Positions 33,804-46,400 of a stretch of 64,000 nucleotides of DNA are shown in pieces. Each line of letters starts with the position of its first letter. Position 1 is the first letter of the stretch. Origin of the DNA: Trichosphaerium sp. ATCC 40318 (taxonomy: Eukaryota > Discosea > Flabellinia > Trichosidae); assembly GCA_038496445.1 (NCBI GenBank), contig JALMLS010000215.1:248001-312000 (forward strand), written 5' to 3'. The notes under the pieces were generated by a model, which saw nothing but the letters and a program-made list of their open reading frames with translations, was not told where the DNA came from and did not search any database. The translations under genes and the position numbers were made by a program.

Positions 33804-34593
33804 TCAGTTGCAAACTGGAAATAAAATGTCAGAACAACTGCAACGTGGCTGACTTTAGCAACTAGACCCACGCTCGTATTCTTGATATACGCGCAACAAG
33901 ATATAGTTAATCTACAACACCAGCTAAACAAAAGTTAAATTTGTTACGACTACAATTCAAATGAAATAAAAAAAAATACGATTAAAAATTGTAGCGTACC
34001 CAAGTTGCCTGTGTACGGTAAAGGTGCTGCAGTGTGGTATTCTGGAGGGACTGAAGGATACTGGTTTGGGTGTGGGTACAACCAATGTGTTACTTCAGCA
34101 GTAGGTGGTTCGTTTTGCGGGTTGTCCTCGTTGGATAAAATATCTTGTACTTCGGTGAATTCGTGTGGGTTTCGAACGTCGTAAGTGTAGGTGACAGAAT
34201 TATCGTTGGTTACTTCCGTTACAGTGTGTGCGTGTTGTAATGCACGTGGATTCGCGCCAGATACTAAATTAAAAAAAAAGCTTTAAAACGATGTAAGAAC
34301 CTATCAAAACATTGCATTACGCGTTGTGGTTCGAGTTTTCCAAGTTTTACTCGAATTCTAACGCTTTAAAATAAATTTAGGTACTAACCTCTTTGGTGCC
34401 TGTTGTACATGCCCATATACATGGGTAGGAACTGTAAACACATATTTCGAGTTTGTTCCTCTTCTTCAATGCTTACAAAATGTGTGGATTTCATTTCAGC
34501 CATACATTTCGAAAACAAGTATTGTGCCGCTGAGAGCTTTAGCTTGAGGAGGTTTTGTGCCCTTTCAAAATTTCTTTGAGGTTGTCCTGCCAT
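33804..34593 (-). CDS. Small hypothetical protein
   Basis: Three exons: MAGQPQRNFERAQNLLKLKL... with SAAQYLFSKCMAEMKSTHFVSIEEEE and CLQFLPMYMGMYNRHQR, a GTTAGT donor, then VSGANPRALQHAHTVTEVTND with YTYDVRNPHEFTEVQDILSNED and a Pro/Tyr-rich tail (YPSVPPEYHTAAPLPYTGNL), a GTACGC donor, and VCN-stop. About 165 residues. The helical first part followed by a Tyr/Pro-rich low-complexity tail could suit a transcription or chromatin co-factor, but I recognise no family. The frame is open upstream of the chosen ATG to about 34815, so a longer N-terminus is possible. Confidence 0.5.
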
Positions 34594-35434
34594 GTCTAGC
34601 AATGCCCCTTTGTTATGTACTATTTTAAGTAAAAAAGAGATACCTATATAGTTTATATTCTGATGTTTGAATATGCGAAAAGGTACAACCCGAACAATGA
34701 TGCGGTAGCCACTCCATACCTCTATGCTTTGGAGTGATAGTATTCGATTTCCTTTTGACGTGCCAAATAGCAAATTGAGGAGTTCCGAAAATGCAATTAA
34801 TTGTCCTAACCCCATTCTATCGCTTTAATTCCCAATAATAAGCGCGTGGACGGATTATCGTACTTCTCGAAAGTAATATACTACTTGCAACTTCTGGAAA
34901 TACCTCGTTTTTTAATTTTGGCAAGTGCTGCAAAGTTTACACTAAATAGGTAACGGTGTGGTACACCTTCGGAAATGGACCGTTACTTTTCCTAAGCCTT
35001 AGTTGCTCACTGTGGGAAAGGTCAAGTCAAAATTTCCACAAAAGGCTACACAATTTTCCTTGACGGACTACTTCCCCGCTGACCACTGCGTCTTTATTAC
35101 CCTTCTGGGAACAAGTCCCAATGAAGGAAGATATAAAGTCCGTCTGACGAAAACCAAACCACGAGTGGAGAACCGACGAATTGCCAATTATATTTTTGTT
35201 GTTAGTTGAACACAATCCCAATTACAGCACATGTGACAAGTGCCGGTTGGAGAATGATACGTTAGCGTCACATTTGTACTCTCAAACACGGCATAATATC
35301 GTAATAAGACAATATCTTCGGCGTTTTTTTGATTTTTTAAGTCCACCCCTGTTTTTCTTGCTTAACTTTGCGAAATTGACTTGCACTTGGGACTCTTTAA
35401 ACAACTCGTAGAAGTACACCTGCTATTTGACAAA
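34594..35434. promoter_or_regulatory. Divergent promoter region between the hypothetical gene and RRP5
   Basis: About 840 bases between two start codons on opposite strands. No repeat or RNA gene found; no clear TATA box. Short open frames here lack motif support. Confidence 0.45.
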
Positions 35435-38400
35435 ATGTCAAAGCGTAAACGACCATCTTCAAGCTTGCCTCGTGGCCGTTCAGAAGTTGTTGCTGATGAA
35501 GAGGTTGTTAAGGTGTTCTTACGCTTTTTAACATGTTCATAGCCAAGGAGAAACGATGAAGAATTATTTTCACGCAAGGAAAAAAAACATGAGCAAAAAG
35601 AGGATAAATCAGCTAACCACCGCTCGTTCCACAATCTGTACCCGTCAAAAAAGCGAAAATTAACAATAAAGGAAGCCAAACAAGAACTAGCAGATAAAAG
35701 AGGTACTACGCGCAATTATGACTGAAGTTATTGCTGGTCATGCGAAAAATAACAAAAAAACTAAGAAATCCACTTAAAAACCTTTGTCTGATTTCCCTGT
35801 GCAATATTTACGCGTACTAAGGCGTTTTAAGAACTTGGAAATGGATCTACTTAAATTAACTAAATTTTAGAGCGTAGAATAAAAGCTAGAAGGGAGCTTA
35901 CTGGTGTGAATTACTTTGAGCCAACAAAGGCGGTATGTAAAAAGCTTACATGTTAATTTACAAAAATATTGATTGGCGTTAAAAACAATTCATCACAACT
36001 GTAATAGGAGGCCGCAGAACTTGAAGCTTTTGTTGGCTATAAGCCAGGCGCCGTGCCGACGTCTATGCCAACCCTTGAGGGAGCAGTACGTTGCTTTACA
36101 ATTAAGAAGCGGTTCTTCAATACTCATTGGCTTTTTGGTGTAGCATTTTGTAACGGACACTTGCTTAGTAATGGCTGTTGTGCATTACACTGGCGCTGAC
36201 GAGATTAAAGTGGATTTACCTTTCGGTCACACTGGTATCTTGAAGCCAGACCAAGTTTCTGACGTGTTCTATGACTATATGAACAACGGACGGGTACAGC
36301 AATAGAATATAGTTTTTTCCGCTATTTGAACATTTCAAATTTAAATTAAACGGCCGTACAATAGGAAGGTGATTTGCCACTTGTAAGTGACTTATTGCCA
36401 AAAGGCACTGTATTGAATTGCTCCACTATTGTAAATAGAAATTCAGCAGCAGGTTAGAAAATAAGAGTTCATTCAAAAGCTTTTCAATTAAACTTGTTTT
36501 TTAAAGGTACAATCCATGTGTCTTGCAGAGAATCTATCATCAACGCTGGTGTACCACGTAAAGCGCTTATAAAGAACTATGTGCGCACTACAACTACGGA
36601 TTTTGTAAAGACTGATTGTATCTTGTTCTTAGAACATTTCTGGTTCTGTTAGATCTGTAGAAGATCATGGTGCTGTCATATCTCTAGGTATTAAGAACCT
36701 ACAAGGATTCGTTATGACCAAGAATATTCCTCAAGACCTCAAAGTACGGTTACTACGCCAACACCTGATGATGTTTTATTTTATTTGCTAACCCCATGAT
36801 CCACTACAGTTACAAGTGGGCATGCCTGTTAGTTGTATAGTTATATCAGAGCCTTCCCCATCTGCTAATGTTGTGGCCTTGAAAATACTTGATAGAGGTG
36901 TCGATGTTGCTGATGTAAAACCTGTAGCAACCGAATCATTACTTCACTTTAACGCAATCAGACCGGGCGTATACTTTTTGGTGGCTATCAGCGACTTTGT
37001 TAAACCTGGTGGTGTACGATAATTTCACTTGCTTGGCATACACTAACGTGTTTGTTTAAGCTTTGGGTGCACTTCTTGCCATACTTTGATGGATTACTTC
37101 CAGAACGACACATCCCACAACTGTATCGCCACGGTGAGAAACGCAACATTGAAGTTGGTCGGCAGGTGTTAGCACGTGTTGTTGCTGTCAATGCTGACAC
37201 AAAACTGGTACGAACTAATTACTAGTATTATCGACTCAAACACTTTAGGTGTGGCTCACCATGCTGCCTCACTTATTAGAAAATAGAGCTCCAGAGTGGC
37301 ATGGTTTGGCAGAAGGTTAGTGTTACCAAAACAGCGTAGTAATGATAAGCTTACTGGTTTTTAAGGCAAAATTGCACACAATCTAGAAGTGTACAGACGT
37401 GATCCTATTAAAGGCATAGCTGTTATAACCGATAAACGTATTAGAGGCTATGTCTATGTACGCTTTTAAGTCCATAATTACACCAATTGGTTGCGAGGCC
37501 TAACATACCATGTGTAGCGCCGTAATCTGCGTGATAGAGTGCCAGCTTCGTTTGACATACGAAAAAGCTTTCCAGTTGGCGAACTATTAAAAGGCCGTGT
37601 ATTGTCACGTGACTTTTTGACAAACTTTATTGGCGTCTCCACAAGGAATTCTGATAGAAAAGCGAACAAACTCCTCAACACAGAGATTGGTACTGGCGAT
37701 GTGCTTACAGTGCGTGTCATCGATCACATACAAGACGACAAACGTCTGATTGTTGCAATCTCTCGACTGGCTACAGCGTACATTCCTTTTGACCAGTTGT
37801 ACGAGCACAATAATAGACTGGCGTTTGCAGAAATTGTTGCACGGTTCCCAAAGCAACAACGTTTGAAATGTCGTGTCCTCACAAAGAACGACTTTGTTCG
37901 TGGAGCATCCAAAATAAAGGCACGGTATTCGTATGGTCATCGATGCAGTAAGGAGCTAACTTACCTCACTTTGTAGTTGACACACAAAACCACTATGGTC
38001 GAATCTCAGCTGGCCATTCTTGGTGCTGGTTTGCCTCTTTCAGAAGGCAACTGGGTACATTGTTTCATTACAGCCAAGACTGAAGATACCATACAGTGCG
38101 CAATTACTTTTGTGTTTGATTTTTTAGTTGTGAACGATTTTCTATTATCAATTATGACAACATGTCAAACTCACAACTGCCAGCGTGGAAGGATTCGATG
38201 GGATAAAAGGAGTTATTACCGGAAATCATATTGCTGGACCACGTGACATTGGTAAAGCGATGGTGTACTACAATGTCGGCATGGTTGTAAAGGTATCGAA
38301 CAATGCAATAGCACTGCTTACCAAATACTTACAATTGCGTACTTAGTGTCGCATATTGCCTCTGATCAAAAGACAGAAAGTGTTCCCTTTGAGTCTACGA

Positions 38401-40034
38401 CAAGCTGATGAAGAGATGTACGCAAAAACGCACCTGTGTTCTTTTTGTACTTATTGCATTCACTTCAGGGCTGATGAGAAACTGAGTGCTTTGCAATCAA
38501 TACCATTGGGAAGATTGTTGCACGCCACCATTATTGGCTTTTCAGAAGACGGCGTTGTATGTGAGACAGGTACACCCTTTCCATTGTTACAAAAGACTCT
38601 TGACAACTTACCACATGTTATAGAAGATGGATCTTCCGCTTTTATACCGAATGCTCATGTCACCGACTTTCCTCAATTTGAAGGTACGCACTTTTTTTTG
38701 AAACCCCTTTGACAACATGAAACGTATCAATGCTCATTTTTTGAAAGATGGCGCAAAGGCCAAGTTCAAGGCGGGTGACTTTGTATATGACCTCGTCTTC
38801 CTCGACTTGGACTACACTACAGAACCACCAACGATTATACTATCTAACAAAACGTTGCTGCGCAATCACGTCCGTGACTTGGACAACTACGACCAGGAGG
38901 GCGCTATCCTACCCGGCTATGTACGGTTTTTACACAACTTTTTGTGAGCCTGCCGTTTCTATGCTAACAATTTGCGCGCAGGTACACGAGATTGAAGAGA
39001 ACACACTAGATATCCGCTTCCTTGGAAAAAACACCCTGACGTGCACGCTCAAGCGATTTTCATCAGTGTCGTTTAACAGCAGCACGGATCTGGCGCTTCT
39101 GGCTCAGGAAGGGCAGACTGTAATCGCAAAAGTAATCAAGCTCAAAAGTGGATCACTACAAGCAGATTTGCGATTACCTGCCTGCTACGACAAAAAGTAC
39201 AACTACTTGCAAGCCTTTATGGAAGAAAGCGATCGCGTACAGGTTCAACATCCGGCCATCAACTGGTCTGTCTATAAACAAGGACAAAGGTACCTCAAAT
39301 ATTCACTTTATAACAGGCAATATACTGATTGAGAGTGTTAGAGTCAACGCCAAGGTAAAGACCATCACCAAAGTTGGTTCATTTGCTACTTGCGCTGAGG
39401 GCAATCTATCAGCGTTTGTACATCCACAGCAAACTGGGACCGATGTTAAGGCCGGACAAACAAGAACATGCTGCATTCTCGATGTTAATTTTGACAAGAA
39501 GCTCCTTGATATTTCTCTAAATACAGCGCTTACGGCACGTAATTCAATAAGAATTAGGTGATCGCTAACAGTAGATGCAGGAAGGCGAGGTTACGGAATT
39601 TGAAAACTTACCGTCATTGAACAAACGCGTGCAGTGTACTGTTGAGCTGGTAAAGCGAGGCTATGTCGTCATACGTCTACACGAGAAATACCACAGGTGC
39701 GTCCACGCTATGAGTTGTTGCCTCCACTCACCCCATTCTGCAGGAACGGCAATCCAGTGATTGGGTATGCAACAGAGATTGACTACAACAACAGCTTGTA
39801 CATGGATCATCTCCGTCGTTACAAAATCGGACAGACAGTCAAAGCGCGCGTAGTGCAACTTGAGCCAAAGGTACTACTCGACAATTTAAAGTACGGCGCG
39901 AAGTGATACAAAGAAAGATTTCGCGTTTTGTATTGATTGCAAACAATAAAAATAACTGTATTGTAACTCTAAGAATCGTGGTTGTGAAATATTCATGTTT
40001 AGAAGAAGTCAAGAAAGACGGAATGGATGATTAA
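35435..40034 (+). CDS. RRP5: RRP5/PDCD11-like S1-repeat protein, without the C-terminal HAT domain
   Basis: Starts MSKRKRPSSSLPRGRSEVV, a basic N-terminus with PSKKRKLTIKEAKQEL. S1 RNA-binding repeats then follow one after another: HYTGADEIKVDLPFGHTGIL, NISGSVRSVEDHGAVISLGI, RPGVYFLVAISDFVKPGG, WVHFLPYFDGLLPERHIPQLY, VGRQVLARVVAVNADTKLV, KGRVLSRDFLTNFIGVSTR, DGAKAKFKAGDFVYDLVF, IESVRVNAKVKTITKVGSFAT, CTVELVKRGYVVIRL. RRP5 binds pre-rRNA and is needed for both 18S and 5.8S/25S maturation; S1 repeats bind RNA and the C-terminal TPR/HAT repeats bind the SSU side. Here the coding frame ends after the last S1 (KIVVVKYSCLEEVKKDGMDD, TAA at 40034), and no HAT-like repeats follow. Introns use GTACG, GTGCG (near 36580 and 39695) and one GC-AG. 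Confidence 0.82.
39535..39574 (+). other. GC-AG intron, donor GCACGTA, in RRP5
   Basis: Exon ends CTTACG after DISLNTALT; the next exon starts ATGCAGGAAGGC. Joined, the frame reads SLNTALTMQEGEVTEF. The GT at 39539 is out of phase. Only 40 bases long. Confidence 0.6.
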
Positions 40035-40500
40035 CAGTGTTTTTATTTTTGACCTTTGTGGTTCTTTTCTTTGTCTGTCAACTGGTCTTGGTCCCGATAG
40101 TATTGTAGCACTCTTCATCTGTTGCGCCTTTGTGCGTGATGCCTGAATCTGGTAAGAATATAGGAAGCGAGATTTTGAAAAAACAAGAGAAAGAATTTTT
40201 AATTTGCTTCAGTAGAACAATAATTATAATCAATAAACTTCAGGCCTATCCAGGTGTGTTTCTAAATGTCTTCATTCACAGGTTTTTCTCTGTACAAAAA
40301 TGACCGCTAACATCACGTACCAGGTATCTAGGGAATGCTGAGAGGTAAATCCGCGCGTGCTGTGCGGTTTGCGCTTCGCTGGCGCTTGTACTGCGGCTGT
40401 AGTTGGTAGCTTGCGCTATAAAATCTACAACATAAGGTTGCTTTGTAGTTTGTGCATTTGATGCATTGGTTGAGGGAGTTTGATAAAGTAAAAAATGCAA
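39999..40500 (-). CDS. Possible small gene antisense to the RRP5 3' end
   Basis: On minus, an open stretch (NAQTTKQPYVVDFIAQATNYS, then QTAQHARIYLSAFPRYL) ends at a GTACGTG donor and joins in phase to ASRTKAQQMKSATILSGPRP and KEPQRSKIKTL, stopping near 39999 inside the last RRP5 exon. It has no clear start codon and overlaps the RRP5 tail in antisense. I do not recognise it; it may be chance. Confidence 0.25.
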
Positions 40501-40520
40501 CGGATAGAAAAAGTCTCTAG

Positions 40521-43285
40521 ATGTCAAACAATCAAAATTTTTTTTGTAGCGTCTGTCAGGCGCCAAAATCTTTGTCTATGAGCGAACACGATGGCAATGA
40601 AGTTGCATTCGTTGCAGAGCTGTCAGAAGCGTGTGACGCCCTTGTTCAATGTGAAGTGCGCCCAGAGGCTTGCAAGGAGTGGGTAATAGGTACATGGGTG
40701 GTAACGTTTCATTATTTAACCTTTTACAGTTACAATTCAAGAATATGTAGCACAAAGTGTGCGTCCAAGGTGCTTCGCAGCGTTGCGTACATCAGTTGTA
40801 AAAGTACGTCACTTAAAAACAATAATTAATTAACCACCTCGTTACACTCAAAATGCGCCTTAGAATACGCTACCAGACACATTGCTGGCGGTTTTTTCGC
40901 TTTTGGACGAATTTATGATAATGTTGGAGCGTGGTCCAATTGCCACAATTTGGACATCCACTACTGATCGTCGCAACGCCATGAGCGAAATACAACGTAC
41001 AATAGAAGCGGCATTTTATACAAAATGGCTCATCTCACTCATTCGCCGCTACTTTGGGCATGTACTTTCGTCTATATGCGACGAGGACGAGGCTGATCAA
41101 ACGCGTGGTTCAACACCGAGCCAGACATACAAAGAGCTCGCAGTTCGGATGAGAAGCGTTGGGATTATGAACATTTGCGAATCCGAAGTGCGCGCAGTTG
41201 CAACAGCTAAAATAGATGAGCATTTGACGCAAGTGGCAAAACAACAATTTGACGATCCGCTTTTGGCTCAACTCAGACAATGGCTAAATGACGTCGTATT
41301 TCAATTTTTGTCGGTGGTTGTAGGTGGTGATGATGAAGACACATTGGTACAGTGGAAGGTACATTGTCAAGAAATTTAACATGTTGTAGGAAAAACGATA
41401 AAAAACTAGTTTCCTTTTTGGTATTTTTCTTTTTTTGTTTTTGGCGTCACCACTCACTCCCTTGTTCTCTCTGTACAGAACAGAATAGAATCATACTTTT
41501 ACGAATCTTTCGCACGACTGCGTATCGGTGAGATATTCGATATTATCAAACAGTGTGTCTACGAAGATGACTTGCCCGCCTTGGAAGACTTGGAGATTGC
41601 ATTGCGCCAAGCAAATATGTATCACGTGTTATTAAAAGCGGTGCAACGAGACATACGAGAAAGGTACTACAATTTACTTACGCATCCTCAATGCTAAGAC
41701 CTCCAAAAGGCTATTGGTTGTTGGCGCGAACACTGTTTCCGTTCTTCAAACTTATGTGGCGACGATAAAGGTCCTAAGGTAAGTAATCTTTTATTTTGTT
41801 GTAGTATAGATTAGTCTAAGTCCTAATCTTGTATTAGACGTATAGCTGGTGGACAGGCGTTGGTGGATATCATCTCATCACCAATCAAACAACACCTCAA
41901 ATCGAGGAAGGATACGATAAGGGCGATTGTCGGCATGATCACCAGCGACCAGGGCGCAGACATGCTGGAAGAGCTTGCAGTTTCATCAAATGTGGCACCT
42001 GGTTACTGGGAACAGACAATCGTCGCAACACAGGGCACACAATTTTCACAAGGTACGCATTGCACCCTTCATATTTTCTACTCGAATACTTGTTTTATTG
42101 TCCCAGTTGTTAACTCCTTGCACTAGAACGTGACACAATCTCGCTGTTGATAGATATTTATGGTAGCGCAGACTCGTTTATAGACGAATATACAAATCTT
42201 CTTAAGGACCGATTACTTCAAATTACAGACTTTGATACAAGCCGTGAAGTTCGCAACATTGAGCTATTAAAGTGCAAGTTTGGTGAAACAAGCTTCGACA
42301 AGTGTCAAGTTATGCTCCGCGATCTGACAATATCTAAACGCATCAACGCCTTTGTCAAACAGCTCATGAAAAAACCAACATCGGGAGCAGACAAAGAGAA
42401 CGTCTTATGTTCTGGAGTAGAGTACTTGAACGCCACAATCATTTCTCGACTGTACTGGCACAATGTCAAACCGCAACAGCTTAACCTCCCACAACATATT
42501 CACGGGTATATTGACCACTTTCTCGAGCATGGTGTTAATATTTACTCTTCTTGTAGTGCGATGGAGGCCTTTGAATCTGGATACAGGAATCAGATGCCGT
42601 CGCGCAAGTTGCAGTGGGTTCCTCAAATAGGGCAGGTAGATTTGGACCTGGAGCTGGCAGGCGAAACTGTATCGCTCACTGTGGCACCAGCACAGGCATC
42701 TATCATAAGTTTATTCTCAGAAAAAGGTATGGCTTGTGCTTTGAACACCATGTTGTGGCGTGCGTGCTTGTAACATAATTTTTTCTTTTAGAACATTGGT
42801 CGCTAGCAGATATTGCTCAAGCCAGTGGTCTAGATCCAGTTGTAGCAAAACGAAATTGCATGTACTGGGTCAACGCTGGCTTTGTTCGTACTTCACCACC
42901 CGATGGGTTTGAGTTGGTGGACACCATCGACACTGAAAGTAACAGAAATGCAGACTGTACGTTTTGATATTAGAGCGATTTTTTTATTTTCACGAACCAT
43001 CAACGATTGCGTTGTACTGACATTAATCGCTATGAAGCATCGTACATGGAAGAACAGCAGGGACCTGAAGAGGAACAAGAAGATCCTATGCAAGGTCTTA
43101 TTACAAACTACGTGACAGCTATGGTTTCTAATAGTGGTCCTAAATCGTTGGGTCAGATGCAGATGATCTTGTCCGGCATTGTCCCAGGCTACACCAAAGA
43201 ACCAGCAGACTTGAAGCGAATACTCGACGGGCTAGTAAAACAACATAAGCTCAGTTCTTCGGCTGGGATGTACGGCCCGATTTAA
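40521..43285 (+). CDS. APC2: Anaphase-promoting complex subunit 2 (APC2)
   Basis: N-terminal helical (cullin-repeat-like) exons lead to the diagnostic cullin-homology core: LIDIYGSADSFIDEYTNLLKDRLLQI, SREVRNIELLKCKFGETSFDKCQVMLRDLTISKRIN, FWSR-equivalent LNATIISRLYWHNVK, LPQHIHGYIDHF, KLQWVPQIGQVDLDLE, then a winged-helix start HWSLADIAQASGLDPVVAKRNCMYWVNAGFV. The C-terminal APC2 domain reads YVTAMVSNSGPKSLGQMQMILSGIVPGYTKE and ILDGLVKQHKLSSSAGMY-GPI-stop. APC2 is the cullin subunit that, with APC11, forms the catalytic arm of the APC/C ubiquitin ligase. Length and order match the family. Donors are GTACA, GTACG, GTACT. Confidence 0.92.
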
Positions 43286-43455
43286 AGCCGCCAAATAAAC
43301 TGTACATGTAATCCAAACCACGCAATAGATTCACATCGCACTCGCCGCAAGTACTTGTGATCAAAGAACGTTTTTCTGCGTGTTGAGAAATAAAATTCTC
43401 AAAAAGTCTCCATCCATCCCATAAGCTACTAAGCATCGTAACAGTACGCCTGGTA

Positions 43456-46400
43456 ATGGCCAAACTCGTTTCTTTCTTTCGTACACCTGGATTGACAGAC
43501 GCCGACATTAATGCGCTACGTACAAAGGTGTGTAGCGTATTACAAGGCACTGGTAACGCCTTGGTTGGGTTAGAAACAGAATATCGCTTCTATGTACAAG
43601 TTAGCGAAACTTTTACCGCCGAACAAACCGAAAAGTTACGCTGGCTACTAGTAGAGACATTTGAGCCAGAGAAATTCAACACGGAAACTTTTCTCGTGCG
43701 CAATTATCAAGAAATGTAGAATAACTGTCACAGCGACTAAAAAAGTAAATTGTAGGCTACTGGCGACCAAAAAAAAGACGTGTACGCTACTGTTGTCGAA
43801 ATAGGGCCACGCCTGAATTTCACAACTGCTTGGTCCACCAACGCTGTCACAATATGTCAAGCATGTGGTCTTGACATCCAACGCATGGAAAGATCACGCA
43901 GATTTCGTATTGTAACAAAGGTACTTTACGTTACAAACCAACATGCTCGTTAACCATTCTAAACAAAAGGCTCCCCTCGATCCGCAACACTTGTCCGCAA
44001 TACAAGCATCTGTACATGACAAAATGACAGAGTGTGTTTACACATCCCCATTGACCACGCTTACATCTCCTCTCAAGCCAGAGGTACGCCATGTTCCAAC
44101 ACAAAGGATTTGTAAGGTATTAATATTAATCTTACTTTTCTCTTGACAGAAATGGAGTCACGTCGCTGTTATGGAGGAAGGTCCAGAAGCGATTTCTAAG
44201 ATAAACAAGAGTTTGGGATTGGCATTCGACGATTGGGACATTGACTATTACTACCGCCTCTTCCATGACAAGCTCAAACGGAATCCTACCACTGTAGAGC
44301 TCTTTGACCTAAGTCAATCTAACAGCGAGCACTCTCGTCACTGGTTCTTCAAAGGAAAAATAGTGATTGACGGTAAGGAGATGCCAGGCTCCCTCATGGA
44401 CATGCTTCAAACAACACTGACAGCAAACCACACCAACAGGTAAACCCTCTCTCTTCTTTGAAACGCAAGTAAGCGTACTGACAAGCGATGCAGTGTAATC
44501 GCATTCAAAGACAACTCCTCGGCCATTCGTGGTTACAGCGTACCTATGCTGCTACCTCGTACCCCTGGTAAAGTGTGTGCTCTTACTGAACAACAAAAAT
44601 ACAATCACATCATATTCACCGCTGAAACACACAATTTTCCAACCGGTATTGCTCCATTCCCAGGCGCAGGTAAACTTGTTTTTGACTGAATTTACATCGG
44701 CCTCGCACTAACTCTGTTGGCTATAGAAACTGGAACTGGTACTTGAACACCTCCACCTTGATTCAGCGACGTATGTGCGCAATTAACACAATTAACAGGA
44801 GGCAGACTCAGAGATACCCATGCGACAGGCAAAGCTTCATTACCGGTTGCAGGAACAGCAGGCTACTGCGTTGGTAACCTTAACATCCCAGACTATCCGT
44901 TGCCTTGGGAGCACAAGCTAGAATATCCTTCCAACCTTGCCTCACCACTACAGATTGAAATTGACGCAAGTAATGGTGCAAGCGACTACGGCAACAAATT
45001 TGGTACAGCAACAAACATTGCATAGCACAAACAACTAGCTCACACTCCCCAACAGGCGAGCCTCTTATCAATGGTTTCACAAGAAGCTTCGGTCTATCGC
45101 TACCTGATGGAGAGCGCAGGTACGAACCCAATACATCAGCTATTGCTTTCTTTGGGTTGTAATCACTAACTTGTTGCTTCCTGTTAGAGAGTGGATCAAA
45201 CCAATCATGTTTTCGGGCGGTATTGGCTTTATTGGATCAGAGAACGTCGTCAAGGGAGAACCCGAGATCGGCATGCTTGTTGTAAAGCTTGGAGGGCCAG
45301 CTTATCGTATAGGTATTGGTGGAGGAGCAGCATCGTCTATGCTTCAGGCACGATCGCCAGAATAACTAGAGAACAGCGCACAACTAATATCTAAGCTGTA
45401 GGGAGAAAATGAACAAGGCCTCGACTTCAATGCTGTTCAGCGTGGAGACGCTGAAATGGAACAAAAGGTGAATCGCGTCATTAGAGCTTGTTCTGAATTG
45501 GGAGACGGTAATCCTATCGTCTCTATTCACGACCAGGGTGCAGGTGGTAATGGAAACGTACTCAAAGGTGCGCAATTAGTTCACTATGTGATTGCTTTGT
45601 TATTTACTCGTCACTCGTTTAGAGATTGTGGAACCACTCGGTGCCAAGATTGATCTACGCAACATTCTAGTCGGCGACAAGTCTCTCAGTGTCCTCGAAA
45701 TATGGGGCGCTGAGTATCAAGAAGCAGACGCTCTCCTCATACGTCCAGAGTCGAAAGAGTTGTTCTCTAGTATCTGCGAAAGGTACCTACCCTGATAACA
45801 AATTGTTTTGATTGTTGTTTATTAAAACTTGTATCATAGGGAAAGCTCTCCATTTGCTATTGTAGGTGTTGTAACGGGCGATGGCCGTGTCACCCTCTAC
45901 GACTCAACTGTAAGGATACCACCACTGCATTTATTGCTGACATGTGTGTTTGCCTCTAGGATGACACTTCGCCATTTGACTTGCACTTGGACGATGTATT
46001 GGGCAAGATGCCACGCAAAACATTCTCATCGGATAGCTACACGCCTAAACTTACGCCATTCAAGTTCAGCGACGGTAACAGCCCTACTGTTATGGAAAGT
46101 CTGGATCGCGTTTTGCGGTTGCTCAGCATTGGTTCGAAACGCTTTCTGACAACCAAAGTGGACAGGTGTGTCACCGGTTTGATTGCACAACAACAGTGTG
46201 TCGGACCGCTCCACATACCCCTCTCTGATTATGCAGCCATCGCACACTCTTACACATCCACTCGTGGCGCTGCTACAGCTGTAGGAGAGCAGCCTATCAA
46301 GGGCCTTTTGGATCCAGCAGCTATGGCTCGGTTAACAGTCGGTGAAGCACTCACAAATCTGGCCTGGATCAAGACAGAACCTCTGGATCATATCAAGGCA

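Noticed and set aside
35003-35209. Short frame upstream of RRP5
   Set aside because: No motif and no donor/acceptor pair linking it to RRP5; likely promoter sequence.
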